From: an uncultured Bryobacteraceae bacterium
GTDB taxonomy: Bacteria > Acidobacteriota > Terriglobia > Bryobacterales > Bryobacteraceae
Length of the DNA stretch: 64,000 nt
Assembly: GCA_938003835.1 (NCBI GenBank)
Contig: CALKXJ010000008.1
Coordinates: forward strand, 372,001 to 436,000
Direction of reading: 5' to 3'
Part shown: positions 47,059 through 55,639 of the stretch, piece after piece
How the letters are laid out: each line of letters opens with the position of its first letter
Position numbering within the stretch: position 1 is the first letter of the stretch
Position numbers and translations under genes: made by a program
Notes under the pieces: model-generated
The model's input: only the letters and a program-made list of their open reading frames with translations
The model's database searches: none
What the model was told of the DNA's origin: nothing

Positions 47059-47166
47059 AGGCTACCGGACGGCTTCAGGGAGCGGAACGGGATTGAGCCG
47101 CGTAGGGGAAGGCTGGTTCAGGCAGCTCAGGTTGAGGCGGAACGCACCTCAAAGCGTGTCGAAATG

Positions 47167-47256
47167 TCACTTCCGGCCGGCGCGCGGCGACCAGGCCAGC
47201 ATCGAGAAAAACAACCCGATGATCAATAACCCCGGGATCAGCGCCGTCATCAACAT
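47167..47256 (-). CDS. Possible small single-helix membrane protein
   Basis: A 29-codon frame: MLMTALIPGLLIIGLFFSML followed by AWSPRAGRK. It is a clean hydrophobic helix with a positively charged tail, the orientation signal for N-out/C-in insertion. AAGGGAG lies 7 bp before the ATG. Too short for any family assignment; conservation in relatives would decide whether it is real. Confidence 0.42.
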   Translation of the reverse strand: MLMTALIPGLLIIGLFFSMLAWSPRAGRK

Positions 47257-47358
47257 GGCCCAACTCCCTTGTTCTATCGAAAGGGGAGCAATTCGAGGAC
47301 CAAACCGGGAAGTTCTTCTCGCCGCCCGGCCCGCATGCTCGCCCGCAACTCTTATCGG

Positions 47359-47381
47359 TTTAGTGGACGCACCCTTTAGTG
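47359..47381 (+). promoter_or_regulatory. TTTAGTG direct repeats upstream of larA
   Basis: Two identical heptamers start 16 bp apart, about 1.5 helical turns, 49 bp ahead of the ATG. They could be an operator or coincidence. Confidence 0.2.
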
Positions 47382-47429
47382 TCTGGGTCACATTTTTCTT
47401 CCGGCATCGCTGTGATACGCTCGGGGTTG

Positions 47430-48719
47430 ATGCGAGTTCAGATGGCATTCGGCAAGACGGGTCTGGAGCTGGAGCTTCCAGATCGATTCCGTTACCGAAT
47501 TCTCGAGGCCCGCTCGGCCGAGGCGCTGCCTGACCCGGCCCGGACTCTCGAACAGGCGCTGGAGGATCCCATCGGTTCGCCCCCGCTCATCGAACTCGCG
47601 CGCGGGCGGCGCTCGGCGGCCATTTCGGTCTCGGACATCACGCGCCCGGCGCCCAACTCCTTCGTTTTGCCGGCCGTGCTTGAACGGCTCGAAGCGGCCG
47701 GCATTCCGCGCGAGGGAATCACCATCCTGATTGCCACCGGCCTTCACCGTCCGGCCACGGATGCCGAGATCCGCGAGATTGTCGGCGAACAGATCGCGGC
47801 GCGTTACCGGGTGGAGAACCACTTCGCCCGGGACCTCGAGGCGCACCGCTACCTCGGCCGGACGAAATCGGGAACGCCGGTTTATATCGACGCGCGATTC
47901 CTCGACGCCGATCTGCACCTCTCTCTCGGTCTGATCGAGCCGCACTTCATGCTTGGCTTCTCCGGCGGGCGCAAGCTGGTGGCTCCCGGCCTGGCCGCCC
48001 GGGAAACGATTGTGGTCCTGCACAGCCCGCGTTTCATCCGCGATCCCCGCTCCGCCGAGGGTCTCGTCGAAGGCAACCCGCTCCATGAGGAATTGCTCGA
48101 GATCGCTTCCATGGCCCGGCATGACTTCAGCGTCGAGGTGGCGCTGAACCGCCGCCGCGAGATCGCCGGCCTGTGGGCAGGCGAGCCCGTTCAGGCGCAC
48201 CGCCGGGGCGTGGAGTTCGTCTCGCGGGCGTTGCTCGAGGAGATGGACGCGCCGGCGGACGCTGCCATCACCAGCTCGGCCGGCTATCCGCTAGATCTCA
48301 CCTTTTACCAGTCGATCAAGGGCGCCAGCGCGGCAGCGCACGTGGTCAAGCCGGGCGGGCGCATCTTGCTGGTGGCGGCGTGCGAGGAGGGTCCGGGAGC
48401 GCCGGAATTTCGTGAACTGCTCAAGCGCTACGGGCGCGCCGAGCAGTACTTGAAGGAGACCGAGGACGCGGAGGTGATCATCGACCAGTGGCAGTTGGAC
48501 AAGCTGGCGCTGGTGGTACAAAAGGCCGAGGTTTTGTTCTACGTGCCGGGCCTCGCCGCCGACTACTATCCCACGCTCTGGGGGAGGGCCTTCGCAACCG
48601 CCCGCGAGGCCGTCGAAGCACTCACAGCGGGCCTGGAGCCGGGCGCCACCATCGCCGTCATCCCGGAAGGCCCCTATGTGCTGGCCCGCGCCTCGGCTCC
48701 GGAGACCTGCGCGGCCTGA
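47430..48719 (+). CDS. larA: LarA-family nickel-pincer lactate racemase-like enzyme
   Basis: A 429-aa LarA homologue. The residues that bind the pyridinium nickel-pincer cofactor in the Lactobacillus enzyme have matching positions here: ATGLHRPAT (H106), PHFMLGFSGGRKLVAPG (H172, K182) and VLHSP (H198). The N-terminal VSDITRPAP substrate loop is also present. ATG at 47430 was chosen over a more upstream frame start. LarA relatives racemise or epimerise various 2-hydroxy acids, not only lactate. The LarB, LarC and LarE cofactor makers are not in this window. Confidence 0.85.
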   Translation: MRVQMAFGKTGLELELPDRFRYRILEARSAEALPDPARTLEQALEDPIGSPPLIELARGRRSAAISVSDITRPAPNSFVLPAVLERLEAAGIPREGITILIATGLHRPATDAEIREIVGEQIAARYRVENHFARDLEAHRYLGRTKSGTPVYIDARFLDADLHLSLGLIEPHFMLGFSGGRKLVAPGLAARETIVVLHSPRFIRDPRSAEGLVEGNPLHEELLEIASMARHDFSVEVALNRRREIAGLWAGEPVQAHRRGVEFVSRALLEEMDAPADAAITSSAGYPLDLTFYQSIKGASAAAHVVKPGGRILLVAACEEGPGAPEFRELLKRYGRAEQYLKETEDAEVIIDQWQLDKLALVVQKAEVLFYVPGLAADYYPTLWGRAFATAREAVEALTAGLEPGATIAVIPEGPYVLARASAPETCAA

Positions 48720-48748
48720 GGCGGCGCTCCGGGGAAGTTACATCCGGG

Positions 48749-48777
48749 TTGACATCGACCTCCGGCTCCGCTATAGT
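48749..48777 (+). promoter_or_regulatory. Strong sigma-70 promoter of rpsA
   Basis: TTGACA and TATAGT with a 17-bp spacer. It leaves a leader of about 200 bp before the rpsA ATG, long enough to hold translational control. Confidence 0.8.
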
Positions 48778-48981
48778 TCTTGAAGTACTGGTCTGTCAAC
48801 GAGTTGTCGGTGGCGTTTCGCAATCCGTCGCAGGGCGCTGGCAAGCGGCGACTTTTCCTTGCCGCGAGTGGATCCTCCCGAGCCTCCCGCAGTCGTTTGC
48901 CATCCCCGGCCGGCCGTCTCTTCGAGGGGCCGCCGGGCGGCAAACCGCCGTTGATGGGTCAGCCGACGCGGAGACTTGGCT

Positions 48982-50712
48982 ATGGCAACGAATTCATCAG
49001 ATGAGCGGCTGCAACCAACCCCGATGTGGCCGGAAGCCGAAGATTACGGCCAACTCATCGATGATTACAGTCATCTCGCGCCGCCCGCCGAAGGGGAGCT
49101 GCTCCGCGGCACGGTGCTCTCGGTCACGCCGACCGAGGTCATCGTAGACATCGGCTTCAAGTCGGAAGGCATCGTTCCCATCAGCCAGGTCACGGCTCCT
49201 GACGGCTCCGTGACGGTCAAGCCGGGCGATGAGATCGATGTCATGATCGACCGCCACGGCCAGCAGATCGACGGGTACATCCTGCTGTCCCACACCCGGG
49301 CGGTGCGCCTGCGCGCCTGGGAGAATCTGGACCTGGCCTACCGTCAGGGTCTGCTCGTCTCCGGCCACGTGCTCCGGCGGACCAAAGGCGGCCTGGTGGT
49401 GGACGTGGGCGTCGAGGCCTTCCTGCCCGCCTCTCATGCGGATCTGCGTCCGATCCACGATCTGGATCGCCTCATCGGCCAGGACATCCCGGTGAAGATC
49501 CTCAAACTCAACCGCCGCCGCGGCAACGTCGTCGTGTCGCGAAAGGCCGCGCTCGAGGAAGAGCTCGCCGAGCGCAAGCGCGCCACGCTCGAGCTGCTCG
49601 AGGAGGGCGCCATCGTGACCGGGCTAGTGAAGAATCTCACCGATTACGGCGCTTTCATCGACCTCGGCGGCATCGACGGCCTGCTGCACATCTCCGACAT
49701 GAGTTACGGGCGGATCAATCACCCCTCCGAGATCCTTGCCGAAGGGGAGGCGATCACCGTCAAGGTGCTCAAGCTCGACCGGGAGCGGGAGCGGATTTCG
49801 CTCGGCTTGAAGCAGCTTCAACCGGATCCCTGGGAGAGCGTCGAGGAACGTTACCCGCTCGGCAGCCGCGTCATCGGCCGTGTGGTCAGCATCACCGACT
49901 ACGGCGCGTTTGTGGAGCTCGAGCCGGGCGTCGAGGGCCTGATCCACGTCTCGGAGATGACCTGGAGCCGGCGCATGAAGCACCCATCGAAGGTGGTAAA
50001 GGTCGGTGATCAGGTACAGGCCGTCGTGCTGGACGTCCGAGCTGCCGATCGGCGCATCTCGCTCGGCATCAAGCAGCTCGAGCCTGACCCGTGGACGACG
50101 GTCGCCGACCGCTACAGCGTCGGCTCCGTGGTGGAAGGGCGAGTCCGCAAGCTGACGGATTTCGGCGCCTTTATCGAGATCGAAGAGGGCATCGACGGTC
50201 TGGTTCACATCTCGGATCTTTCCTGGACCAAGCGGGTCAAGCACCCTTCCGAGGTGCTCAAGAAAGGCCAGATGACCCAGGCCGTCATCCTTCAGATCGA
50301 CCCGCACAACCGCCGCCTGTCGCTCGGCATCAAGCAACTGGAGCCCGATGCCTGGGAAACCTTCTTCCGCTCCCATCAAGTGGGCGACATCGTGCGCGGG
50401 CGCGTCACGCGCGCGGCCAGTTTCGGCGTCTTTGTCGAACTCGCTCCGGGCGTCGAGGGTTTGTGTCACAACTCCGAGATTCCGCCCTCTGCCGATCGGA
50501 TCGCCGGTGAGCCGCCCCTGGCCATCGGCCAGGAGTACGATTTCAAGATCATCAAGCTGCACGAGGCCGACAAGCGGATCGGGCTCAGCCTCCGGGCCGT
50601 GGCTGACGATGAGGAGCGCACCCGCCTGGAGGAGTACCAGCGCCAGGCGGCGGCCGCCACGATGACGATCGAGGAGGTGATCCACCTCAAGAATCGCGGC
50701 GATGCGCGCTAA
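48982..50712 (+). CDS. rpsA: 30S ribosomal protein S1
   Basis: A 576-aa protein with six S1 RNA-binding repeats. Recognisable strands: GTVLSVTPTEVIVDIGFKSE, GHVLRRTKGGLVVDVGVEAF, GLVKNLTDYGAFIDLGGIDG, GRVVSITDYGAFVELEPGVE, GRVRKLTDFGAFIEIEEGID and GRVTRAASFGVFVELAPGVE. The first two are the diverged ribosome-anchoring type. ATG at 48982 has GGAG 8 bp upstream. It binds mRNA leaders during initiation. The ihf/HU gene follows, an arrangement also common in proteobacteria. Confidence 0.95.
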   Translation: MATNSSDERLQPTPMWPEAEDYGQLIDDYSHLAPPAEGELLRGTVLSVTPTEVIVDIGFKSEGIVPISQVTAPDGSVTVKPGDEIDVMIDRHGQQIDGYILLSHTRAVRLRAWENLDLAYRQGLLVSGHVLRRTKGGLVVDVGVEAFLPASHADLRPIHDLDRLIGQDIPVKILKLNRRRGNVVVSRKAALEEELAERKRATLELLEEGAIVTGLVKNLTDYGAFIDLGGIDGLLHISDMSYGRINHPSEILAEGEAITVKVLKLDRERERISLGLKQLQPDPWESVEERYPLGSRVIGRVVSITDYGAFVELEPGVEGLIHVSEMTWSRRMKHPSKVVKVGDQVQAVVLDVRAADRRISLGIKQLEPDPWTTVADRYSVGSVVEGRVRKLTDFGAFIEIEEGIDGLVHISDLSWTKRVKHPSEVLKKGQMTQAVILQIDPHNRRLSLGIKQLEPDAWETFFRSHQVGDIVRGRVTRAASFGVFVELAPGVEGLCHNSEIPPSADRIAGEPPLAIGQEYDFKIIKLHEADKRIGLSLRAVADDEERTRLEEYQRQAAAATMTIEEVIHLKNRGDAR

Positions 50713-50762
50713 GCTAGGCGGGTGAAGTTCAGGATCAGGATGATGTTCCATGGGGAGGAATC

Positions 50763-51089
50763 ATGACCAAAGCAGACCTGATTGAGGAGGTCTCCCGGGT
50801 CGTCGAAATGACCCGGAAGGAGTCGGAAGTGATCGTCGAAGCCGTCTTTGACAGCATCGTACGCGCCTTGCGTAGCGGCGATAAGATCGAGATTCGCGGT
50901 TTCGGCAGCTTCCGCACCCGCGAGCGGCAGGCCCGCATCGGACGCAACCCGAAGACCGGCGATCGTGTCGAGGTCCCAGCCAAGCGGATTCCCTACTTCA
51001 AGCCCAGCAAGGAGCTCAAGGACCTCGTCAATCATGGCGCCGGGGCCGCTGAGACCGCGCCATCGGAAGGTGCGACGCCGGCGCCCTGA
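50763..51089 (+). CDS. HU/IHF-family DNA-bending protein
   Basis: A 108-aa protein of the HU/IHF family: MTKADLIEEVSRVVEMTRKE, IEIRGFGSFRTRERQARIGR, NPKTGDRVEVPAKRIPYFKP. The arm has RNPKTG with the intercalating Pro. Its position right after rpsA mirrors ihfB in proteobacteria, so an IHF-like role is likely. A Pro/Ala-rich tail of about 15 residues extends past the usual end. GGGGAGG precedes the ATG closely. Confidence 0.92.
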   Translation: MTKADLIEEVSRVVEMTRKESEVIVEAVFDSIVRALRSGDKIEIRGFGSFRTRERQARIGRNPKTGDRVEVPAKRIPYFKPSKELKDLVNHGAGAAETAPSEGATPAP

Positions 51090-51091
51090 TC

Positions 51092-51577
51092 ATGGACCGG
51101 CTGTGGACACCCTGGCGCTACAGCTACGTCAGCTCTGCCGCGGCGCCGGGATGCATCTTCTGCGAGAAAGCCTCCGCCTCCGATGACGAAGCGAACCTGG
51201 TCGTCTACCGCGCCGAGCGTAACTTCATTCTGCTAAATCTCTACCCTTACACTAACGGCCACATCATGATTGCGCCCTATGAACACGTGGCTACGCTCGG
51301 TGAAGCGGCGGAGGAGACGTTAGCGGAGATGATTCTGCTGGCGCGCCGGGCCGAGGCGGTGCTGCGCCGCCTCTACCAGCCTGCCGGGATGAATCTGGGC
51401 ATGAATCTCGGCCAGTGCGCGGGTGCAGGCGTAGCCGGCCATATCCACCTGCACATGTTGCCGCGGTGGCCGGGGGATGTCAGTTTCATGACCACGGTCG
51501 GCGAAACGCGGGTGCTGCCTGAGGACCTTCACACCACCTGGCGCCGCCTCCATGCTGCCTTTCGCGACGGGGATTGA
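51092..51577 (+). CDS. HIT family protein (diadenosine polyphosphate hydrolase/phosphorylase-like)
   Basis: A 161-aa HIT protein: MDRLWTPWRYSYVSSAAAPG and CIFCEKA at the N-terminus, NLYPYTNGHIMIAPYEHV, and the triad GHIHLHMLPRWPGD. This longer type, with the WTPWR start, is related to Ap4A phosphorylase/hydrolase proteins. It starts 2 bp after the HU/IHF stop and is followed by acyltransferase genes, so it belongs to the rpsA-downstream operon. Confidence 0.9.
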   Translation: MDRLWTPWRYSYVSSAAAPGCIFCEKASASDDEANLVVYRAERNFILLNLYPYTNGHIMIAPYEHVATLGEAAEETLAEMILLARRAEAVLRRLYQPAGMNLGMNLGQCAGAGVAGHIHLHMLPRWPGDVSFMTTVGETRVLPEDLHTTWRRLHAAFRDGD

Positions 51578-51654
51578 GCGAGGGGCGCAGCTCAAGGCTG
51601 GGTTACAATATGGGGCGATCCGCGCCCTCCTGCGGGCCGGCGGATGTTGTCCTC

Positions 51655-52368
51655 ATGGCGAGGTGGTGGACGATCCTGCGCTCGGCCGTATTCGTGGCGC
51701 CGCTCTGCGCCGCGGTGAGTGCCCTGGCGGGCGGCGTTTCGCTTCTGGCCTGCCTCTTTGATCGCGGGGGCCGGCAGACGTGGCGTCTGGCGCGGCTGTG
51801 GGCGCGCCTGCTGCTGGAGATCGCCGGCGTGCGTGTCGAGGTCGCCGGCGCCCAGAAGATCGCCCCGGGCGCGAGTTACGTGCTTGTGGCCAATCACGCC
51901 AGCCGACTCGATCTTCTGTGCCTGCTCGCGCATATCCCGGTACCTGTGCGGTTCCTGGTCGACAAACGCCACTTCGCAATCCCGGTCGCGGGCTTTTACT
52001 TGCGTCGCGCCGGGCACTTGCCCATCAGCACCGCCACGGCGCGGCAGTCGCTCGAGACGATCACCGCCGCAGCGCGGCAGATCGCCGAGCGCGGCGCGGC
52101 GGTGGTGGTCTTTGCCTCTGGCCTCCACGGTGCCGGCCCGTTGCCGTTCCGCGATGGCGCCGCCTACCTGGCGATACGGGCCGGCGTGCCGCTGGTTTCG
52201 GTGGCGCTGCGCGGAAGCGAGGCCGCACTCCCTCCCGGCTCCTGGGTCGTGCGGAAGGCGGATATACGCATCGAGATCGGCGATCCCATTCCCACGCTTG
52301 ACCTGCGCCTGGAGGACCGCGCGCGCCTGGCCGAATCGGTCCGAGCTTCCCTGGCCGGCGCGCGCTGA
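51655..52368 (+). CDS. PlsC-like acyltransferase with degenerate motif III
   Basis: About 237 aa with one or two N-terminal membrane segments (SAVFVAPLCAAVSALAGGV). The acyltransferase HX4D is intact in VANHASRLD, but the position of the usual FPEG-S/T-R motif reads FASGLHGAGPL, so the glycerol-phosphate binding Glu is missing. It is probably a diverged duplicate of the next gene, with altered acceptor use. The start at 51655 is the best ATG; the frame extends further up without a ribosome-binding site. Confidence 0.78.
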   Translation: MARWWTILRSAVFVAPLCAAVSALAGGVSLLACLFDRGGRQTWRLARLWARLLLEIAGVRVEVAGAQKIAPGASYVLVANHASRLDLLCLLAHIPVPVRFLVDKRHFAIPVAGFYLRRAGHLPISTATARQSLETITAAARQIAERGAAVVVFASGLHGAGPLPFRDGAAYLAIRAGVPLVSVALRGSEAALPPGSWVVRKADIRIEIGDPIPTLDLRLEDRARLAESVRASLAGAR

Positions 52369-52379
52369 GTCGACCCTGC

Positions 52380-52388
52380 TGGTATAAT
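52380..52388 (+). promoter_or_regulatory. Candidate extended -10 promoter for second acyltransferase
   Basis: TGGTATAAT gives a consensus TATAAT with an upstream TG, 16 bp before the ATG at 52405. No matching -35 box. Confidence 0.35.
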
Positions 52389-52404
52389 TTCGGGCGCAAG
52401 CGTC

Positions 52405-53157
52405 ATGGATCGCCTCGCGGCTTTGATCGTCAAAGCCCCGCTCATCGTTCTGCTGACCGTTCTGCTGGGCACCGTCTCGGTTCTCGTTTCCTTCTTCGAC
52501 CGCGAGAACCGCTTCACGGATCGCATCGCCCGCTTCTGGGCGCGCCTGCTGCTTGAGGTCGGGCGTGTCCGCGTGCGGGTCCGGGGCCTGGAGCACATCG
52601 AAGCGGACAAGCAGTATGTCTTTGTGGGCAACCACCGCAGCCTGATCGACACGCCCGTGGTGCTGGCGAACATTCCCGTCCGATTCCTGTTTCTGGTCAA
52701 CGCCAAATACGTCCGCTTGCCGTTTCTCGGCACGCATCTGAGAAGGACGGGCCACTTCTCGGTGGAGCCCGAGGACGTGCGCGCCTCCATGAAGGCGATG
52801 ACCGAGGCGGCCCGCGCGGTGAGCGAGCGCAAAGTCTCGATCCTTCTGTTTCCCGAGGGTTCGCGCGCGCGAGGTCCGATGGAGGAATTCAAAGAAGGAG
52901 CGGCCTACATCGCCATCAAGGCGGGAATCCCGGTGGTCCCCTTCGCACTGAAGGGCACGCGCGAAATCTTGCCCATCGGCAGCATCCTCGTGCGCGGCGG
53001 CCCGGTCGAGCTGGTCTTCGGCGAGCCGATCCCGGTCGAGGGATACCGGCTCAAGGACCGCGCGCGGCTCACCCAACTCATGTTCGACCGCGTCTCGGCG
53101 CTGCTGGGCGAGCCGGCGCCGTCTCCGGCCGATGAGTCGCGGAGCCAGGTCGTATGA
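52405..53157 (+). CDS. plsC: 1-acyl-sn-glycerol-3-phosphate acyltransferase
   Basis: A 250-aa membrane-linked acyltransferase making phosphatidate. It has an N-terminal helix (IVLLTVLLGTVSVLVSFF), motif I GNHRSLIDTP (HX4D), motif II at FLFLVNAKYVRLPFLG, motif III FPEGSRARG and motif IV IPVVPFALKG. All are intact, unlike in the paralogue just upstream. Its TGA overlaps the ATG of the glycerol-3-phosphate dehydrogenase gene, placing acceptor metabolism and acylation in one unit. Confidence 0.9.
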   Translation: MDRLAALIVKAPLIVLLTVLLGTVSVLVSFFDRENRFTDRIARFWARLLLEVGRVRVRVRGLEHIEADKQYVFVGNHRSLIDTPVVLANIPVRFLFLVNAKYVRLPFLGTHLRRTGHFSVEPEDVRASMKAMTEAARAVSERKVSILLFPEGSRARGPMEEFKEGAAYIAIKAGIPVVPFALKGTREILPIGSILVRGGPVELVFGEPIPVEGYRLKDRARLTQLMFDRVSALLGEPAPSPADESRSQVV

Positions 53158-54770
53158 GGGCGCCCAGCCGCCCGCCTGTGTTCAGCCGCCGCAGCCGCCG
53201 CCAGGCGCTCGAGCGCTTGCGCGCCGAGCCGTTTGACGTGCTGATCCTGGGTGGAGGCATCAACGGCGCCGGCCTGGCGCGGGACTTGGCGTTGCGGGCG
53301 CAAACGGCGGGCAGCGCCTTGAAGATTGCCCTGGTCGAGCAGCGGCATTTCGCCTCCGGCACCAGCGCCAAGAACTCGCAACTCATTCATGGCGGCTTGC
53401 GGTATCTCAAGCAGCTCGAATTCCGTCTGGTCCGAGAGGCGCTCGAGGAGCGCGCCACCCTGCTGGAAATCGCACCCCATCTGGTGGAGCCTCTGCCGTT
53501 TCTGATTCCGTTTTACGGTCGGCTGGCGCGGCTCTACTACGGCGCCGGGCTCGTGCTCTACGATCTGCTCGCCGGACGGAGGAATGTCGGCAGGCACCGG
53601 GTGCTCGATCGCGCCTCCGTCGAGCGACTCGAGCCCGCCCTGCGGCGCGACGGGCTCAACGCCGCGGGCGTCTACTACGATTGCCGGGTGAATGCCGCCC
53701 GTCTGGTGCTCGAAAACCTCTTCGACGCCGCCGGCCTGGGAGCTGTCATTGCGAACTATGTGCGCGCCGAGGGCGTGGGGCGCCAGGATGGTGGTTTTCG
53801 TGTGATGCTCGCCGATCAGCTCGGCGGGGAGCGCTTTGAAGTTCAGGCGCGCGAGCTGGTGGACGCCACCGGCCCCTGGCAGCCTGCTTCGGAGTTGCGC
53901 CTGGTGCGCGGCTCGCACCTAGTGCTGCCCAAGGTTAACACCAGCAGCTACGCCATCGCGCACTTCGCTTTCGACGGGCGGATCTTCTTCGTGATCCCGT
54001 GGGGTCCGGACGAGTCGCTCTCGCTCGTCGGAACCACCGACGTGGATCACGACGCCGGCCCGGATGAGGTCCGCATCTCGGCCGAGGAGGTTCGATACAT
54101 GGAGCGGGTGCTCGGGGAGCTGTTCCCGCAGGCGCTGCCCGTGCGCCCCATCTGCGCTTACAGCTCGCTCCGGCCGCTGGTTCGCGCTGCGGCGGCCTCG
54201 GCGACCGAGACCAGCCGGGAGCACCGCATCTGGCACTCGCCCGATGGCGTTCTGCGTATCGCCGGAGGCAAGTACACGACCTACCGCAGGATGAGCGAGG
54301 AGGCCGCCGAGGCCGTGGCCCGCCAGATCGCACCGTCGCTGGAAGGGTTGTGCCGGACGGCGGAGCTGCCCCTCGGCGGCAATTCGCGACAGGCCCTGGA
54401 GGAGTTGCGGGCCTGCGCCGGGGATCTGGGCGCTCTCTACGGGCTGGAGAAGGCCGAGGTCGAACGGCTGATCCGCAGCCACGGCCTGCTCGCTCCTGCC
54501 GTCCTCGAATACTTGCCGGAAGCGCCGCCGGGAGGTTTGAGCCGGCTCGAGGCTGCGGTGGCGGACTTCGCCATCGAGCACGAGATGGTCGAACGGCTGG
54601 CCGACCTCATGTTCGTCTCCACCTACTGGGGTTACGAACGCCGCTGGGACGCCTCCGCGCTGCGGCCGCTGGCCGAGGCCGTGGCAGTGCGGCTCGGCTG
54701 GGACCAGGCACGCCTCGAGGCCGAGATCGCGCTCGTGTTGCGCCTGCTCGAACTGCCCGCGGCGGGCTGA
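53154..54770 (+). CDS. glpD: FAD-dependent glycerol-3-phosphate dehydrogenase
   Basis: A 538-aa flavoprotein. FAD-binding VLILGGGINGAGLARDLAL (about 24-42) is followed by FASGTSAKNSQLIHGGLRYL (substrate and FAD contact), LVGTTDVDHDAGPDEVRIS and GGKYTTYRRMSEEAAE, then the C-terminal helical cap. It oxidises glycerol-3-phosphate to dihydroxyacetone phosphate and feeds electrons to quinone. The ATGA overlap with plsC suggests coordinated glycerol-phosphate use in lipid synthesis and catabolism. Confidence 0.93.
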   Translation: MRAPSRPPVFSRRSRRQALERLRAEPFDVLILGGGINGAGLARDLALRAQTAGSALKIALVEQRHFASGTSAKNSQLIHGGLRYLKQLEFRLVREALEERATLLEIAPHLVEPLPFLIPFYGRLARLYYGAGLVLYDLLAGRRNVGRHRVLDRASVERLEPALRRDGLNAAGVYYDCRVNAARLVLENLFDAAGLGAVIANYVRAEGVGRQDGGFRVMLADQLGGERFEVQARELVDATGPWQPASELRLVRGSHLVLPKVNTSSYAIAHFAFDGRIFFVIPWGPDESLSLVGTTDVDHDAGPDEVRISAEEVRYMERVLGELFPQALPVRPICAYSSLRPLVRAAAASATETSREHRIWHSPDGVLRIAGGKYTTYRRMSEEAAEAVARQIAPSLEGLCRTAELPLGGNSRQALEELRACAGDLGALYGLEKAEVERLIRSHGLLAPAVLEYLPEAPPGGLSRLEAAVADFAIEHEMVERLADLMFVSTYWGYERRWDASALRPLAEAVAVRLGWDQARLEAEIALVLRLLELPAAG

Positions 54771-54788
54771 CACGGTTATGATTGACAC

Positions 54789-55031
54789 GTGAGCGCAGCC
54801 GGGGATATCGAGCAGGCAAAGCGCTACGTGGCCATCTGGGCGGAGAATCGCTCCTGGCTCGAAAAAGTGCGCGACGAGGAGATCCGCCAGGCCGATACGG
54901 CAGCCTCGATTCGATTGTTCGATTCAGCCTTTCGCATCGCATTGCGGGACCTGCCGCCGCGGCCCTCCTCCGGCCTGGTCGTCTGGCAGGACTACATGCG
55001 GCGCTGGCGGGAGCGGCTGGAACGTGGTTGA
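54789..55031 (+). CDS. Small helical protein upstream of nucleotidyltransferase
   Basis: An 80-aa protein starting with GTG: predicted mostly helical and charged, with conserved-looking stretches YVAIWAENRSWLEKVRDEEI and LVVWQDYMRRWRERLE. No family recognised. It overlaps the next gene by 8 bp, the arrangement usual in antitoxin-toxin or paired NTase modules. A TATGAT sits 6 bp before the start, so the transcript may be nearly leaderless. Confidence 0.55.
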   Translation: MSAAGDIEQAKRYVAIWAENRSWLEKVRDEEIRQADTAASIRLFDSAFRIALRDLPPRPSSGLVVWQDYMRRWRERLERG

Positions 55032-55593
55032 TCTGATCGCGGAAGCGGTCCGCTTGCAGGGGTTCCTGGACTCCTGGGGATGGCGCTACTGCTTTATCGG
55101 CGGATTGGCCGTTCTGCATTGGGGTGAGCCGCGCCTCACGCGAGACTTGGATGTCGCCCTGCTGACCGGTTTCGGCGGGGAGGCCGCCTACGTCGACGCG
55201 TTGCTGGCTGCCTACCCGCCTCGGATTGCCGGAGCGCGGGAGTTCGCGCTGGCTCGCCGCGTCCTGCTGATCAAGACCCACAGCGGTGTGGGCATCGATG
55301 TTTCGCTCGCTGCGCTTCCCTATGAGGAGACGGCGATCGGCCGCGCCGTCCCCGTGGAGATGCTTCCGGGAAGCCTGATTCGCCTGTGCTCGCCCGAGGA
55401 CCTGATCGTCATGAAGCTATTCGCCGGCCGGGAAACGGACCTGCGGGATGCAGGGTCCGTGATAGCCCGCCAGGGGGAGGAACGCCTGGATTGGGATTAT
55501 ATCGAGTCGCACTTGCGGGAGCTGGCGGAACTGAAGGCCGATCCGTCCTTGCTGGAACGCTTGCATGAGCTTCGGCGTTCGGCCGCAGGGTGA
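55024..55593 (+). CDS. Nucleotidyltransferase-fold protein (AbiEii/MNT-like)
   Basis: A 189-aa protein with the NTase signature FIGGLAVLHWGEPRLTRDLD (GG...T-x-D-x-D type) in residues 20-45. SPEDLIVMKLFAGRETDLRD, common in AbiEii/DUF6036-like NTases, follows near 120-140. The start is a GTG at 55024 overlapping the upstream small gene by 8 bp. The pair could be a toxin-antitoxin or an RNA-modifying module. The family has many roles, and nothing here fixes which. Confidence 0.68.
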   Translation: MVDLIAEAVRLQGFLDSWGWRYCFIGGLAVLHWGEPRLTRDLDVALLTGFGGEAAYVDALLAAYPPRIAGAREFALARRVLLIKTHSGVGIDVSLAALPYEETAIGRAVPVEMLPGSLIRLCSPEDLIVMKLFAGRETDLRDAGSVIARQGEERLDWDYIESHLRELAELKADPSLLERLHELRRSAAG

Positions 55594-55610
55594 GTTGCCG
55601 GGGCGGGCGG

Positions 55611-55639
55611 TTGACAACGCAGGCGGGGTGAGCGAGAAT
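55611..55639 (+). promoter_or_regulatory. Promoter of dnaE2
   Basis: TTGACA and GAGAAT with a 17-bp spacer, 25 bp ahead of the ATG, in the short gap after the nucleotidyltransferase. The boxes are identical to those of imuA. Confidence 0.7.

Larger units (their letters stand above)
47045..47429. other. 385-bp gap between methyltransferase and larA
   Basis: This gap holds part of repeat copy 3, a possible 29-codon membrane protein on the minus strand (47167-47256), and two TTTAGTG direct repeats (47359-47365 and 47375-47381) about 50-70 bp before the larA start. No convincing promoter boxes for larA were found. Nothing else is recognised. Confidence 0.6.

Noticed and set aside
54755-54767. 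GCCCGC-G-GCGGGC palindrome at the end of glpD
   Set aside because: It lies inside the coding sequence with a one-base centre and cannot form a proper hairpin loop.
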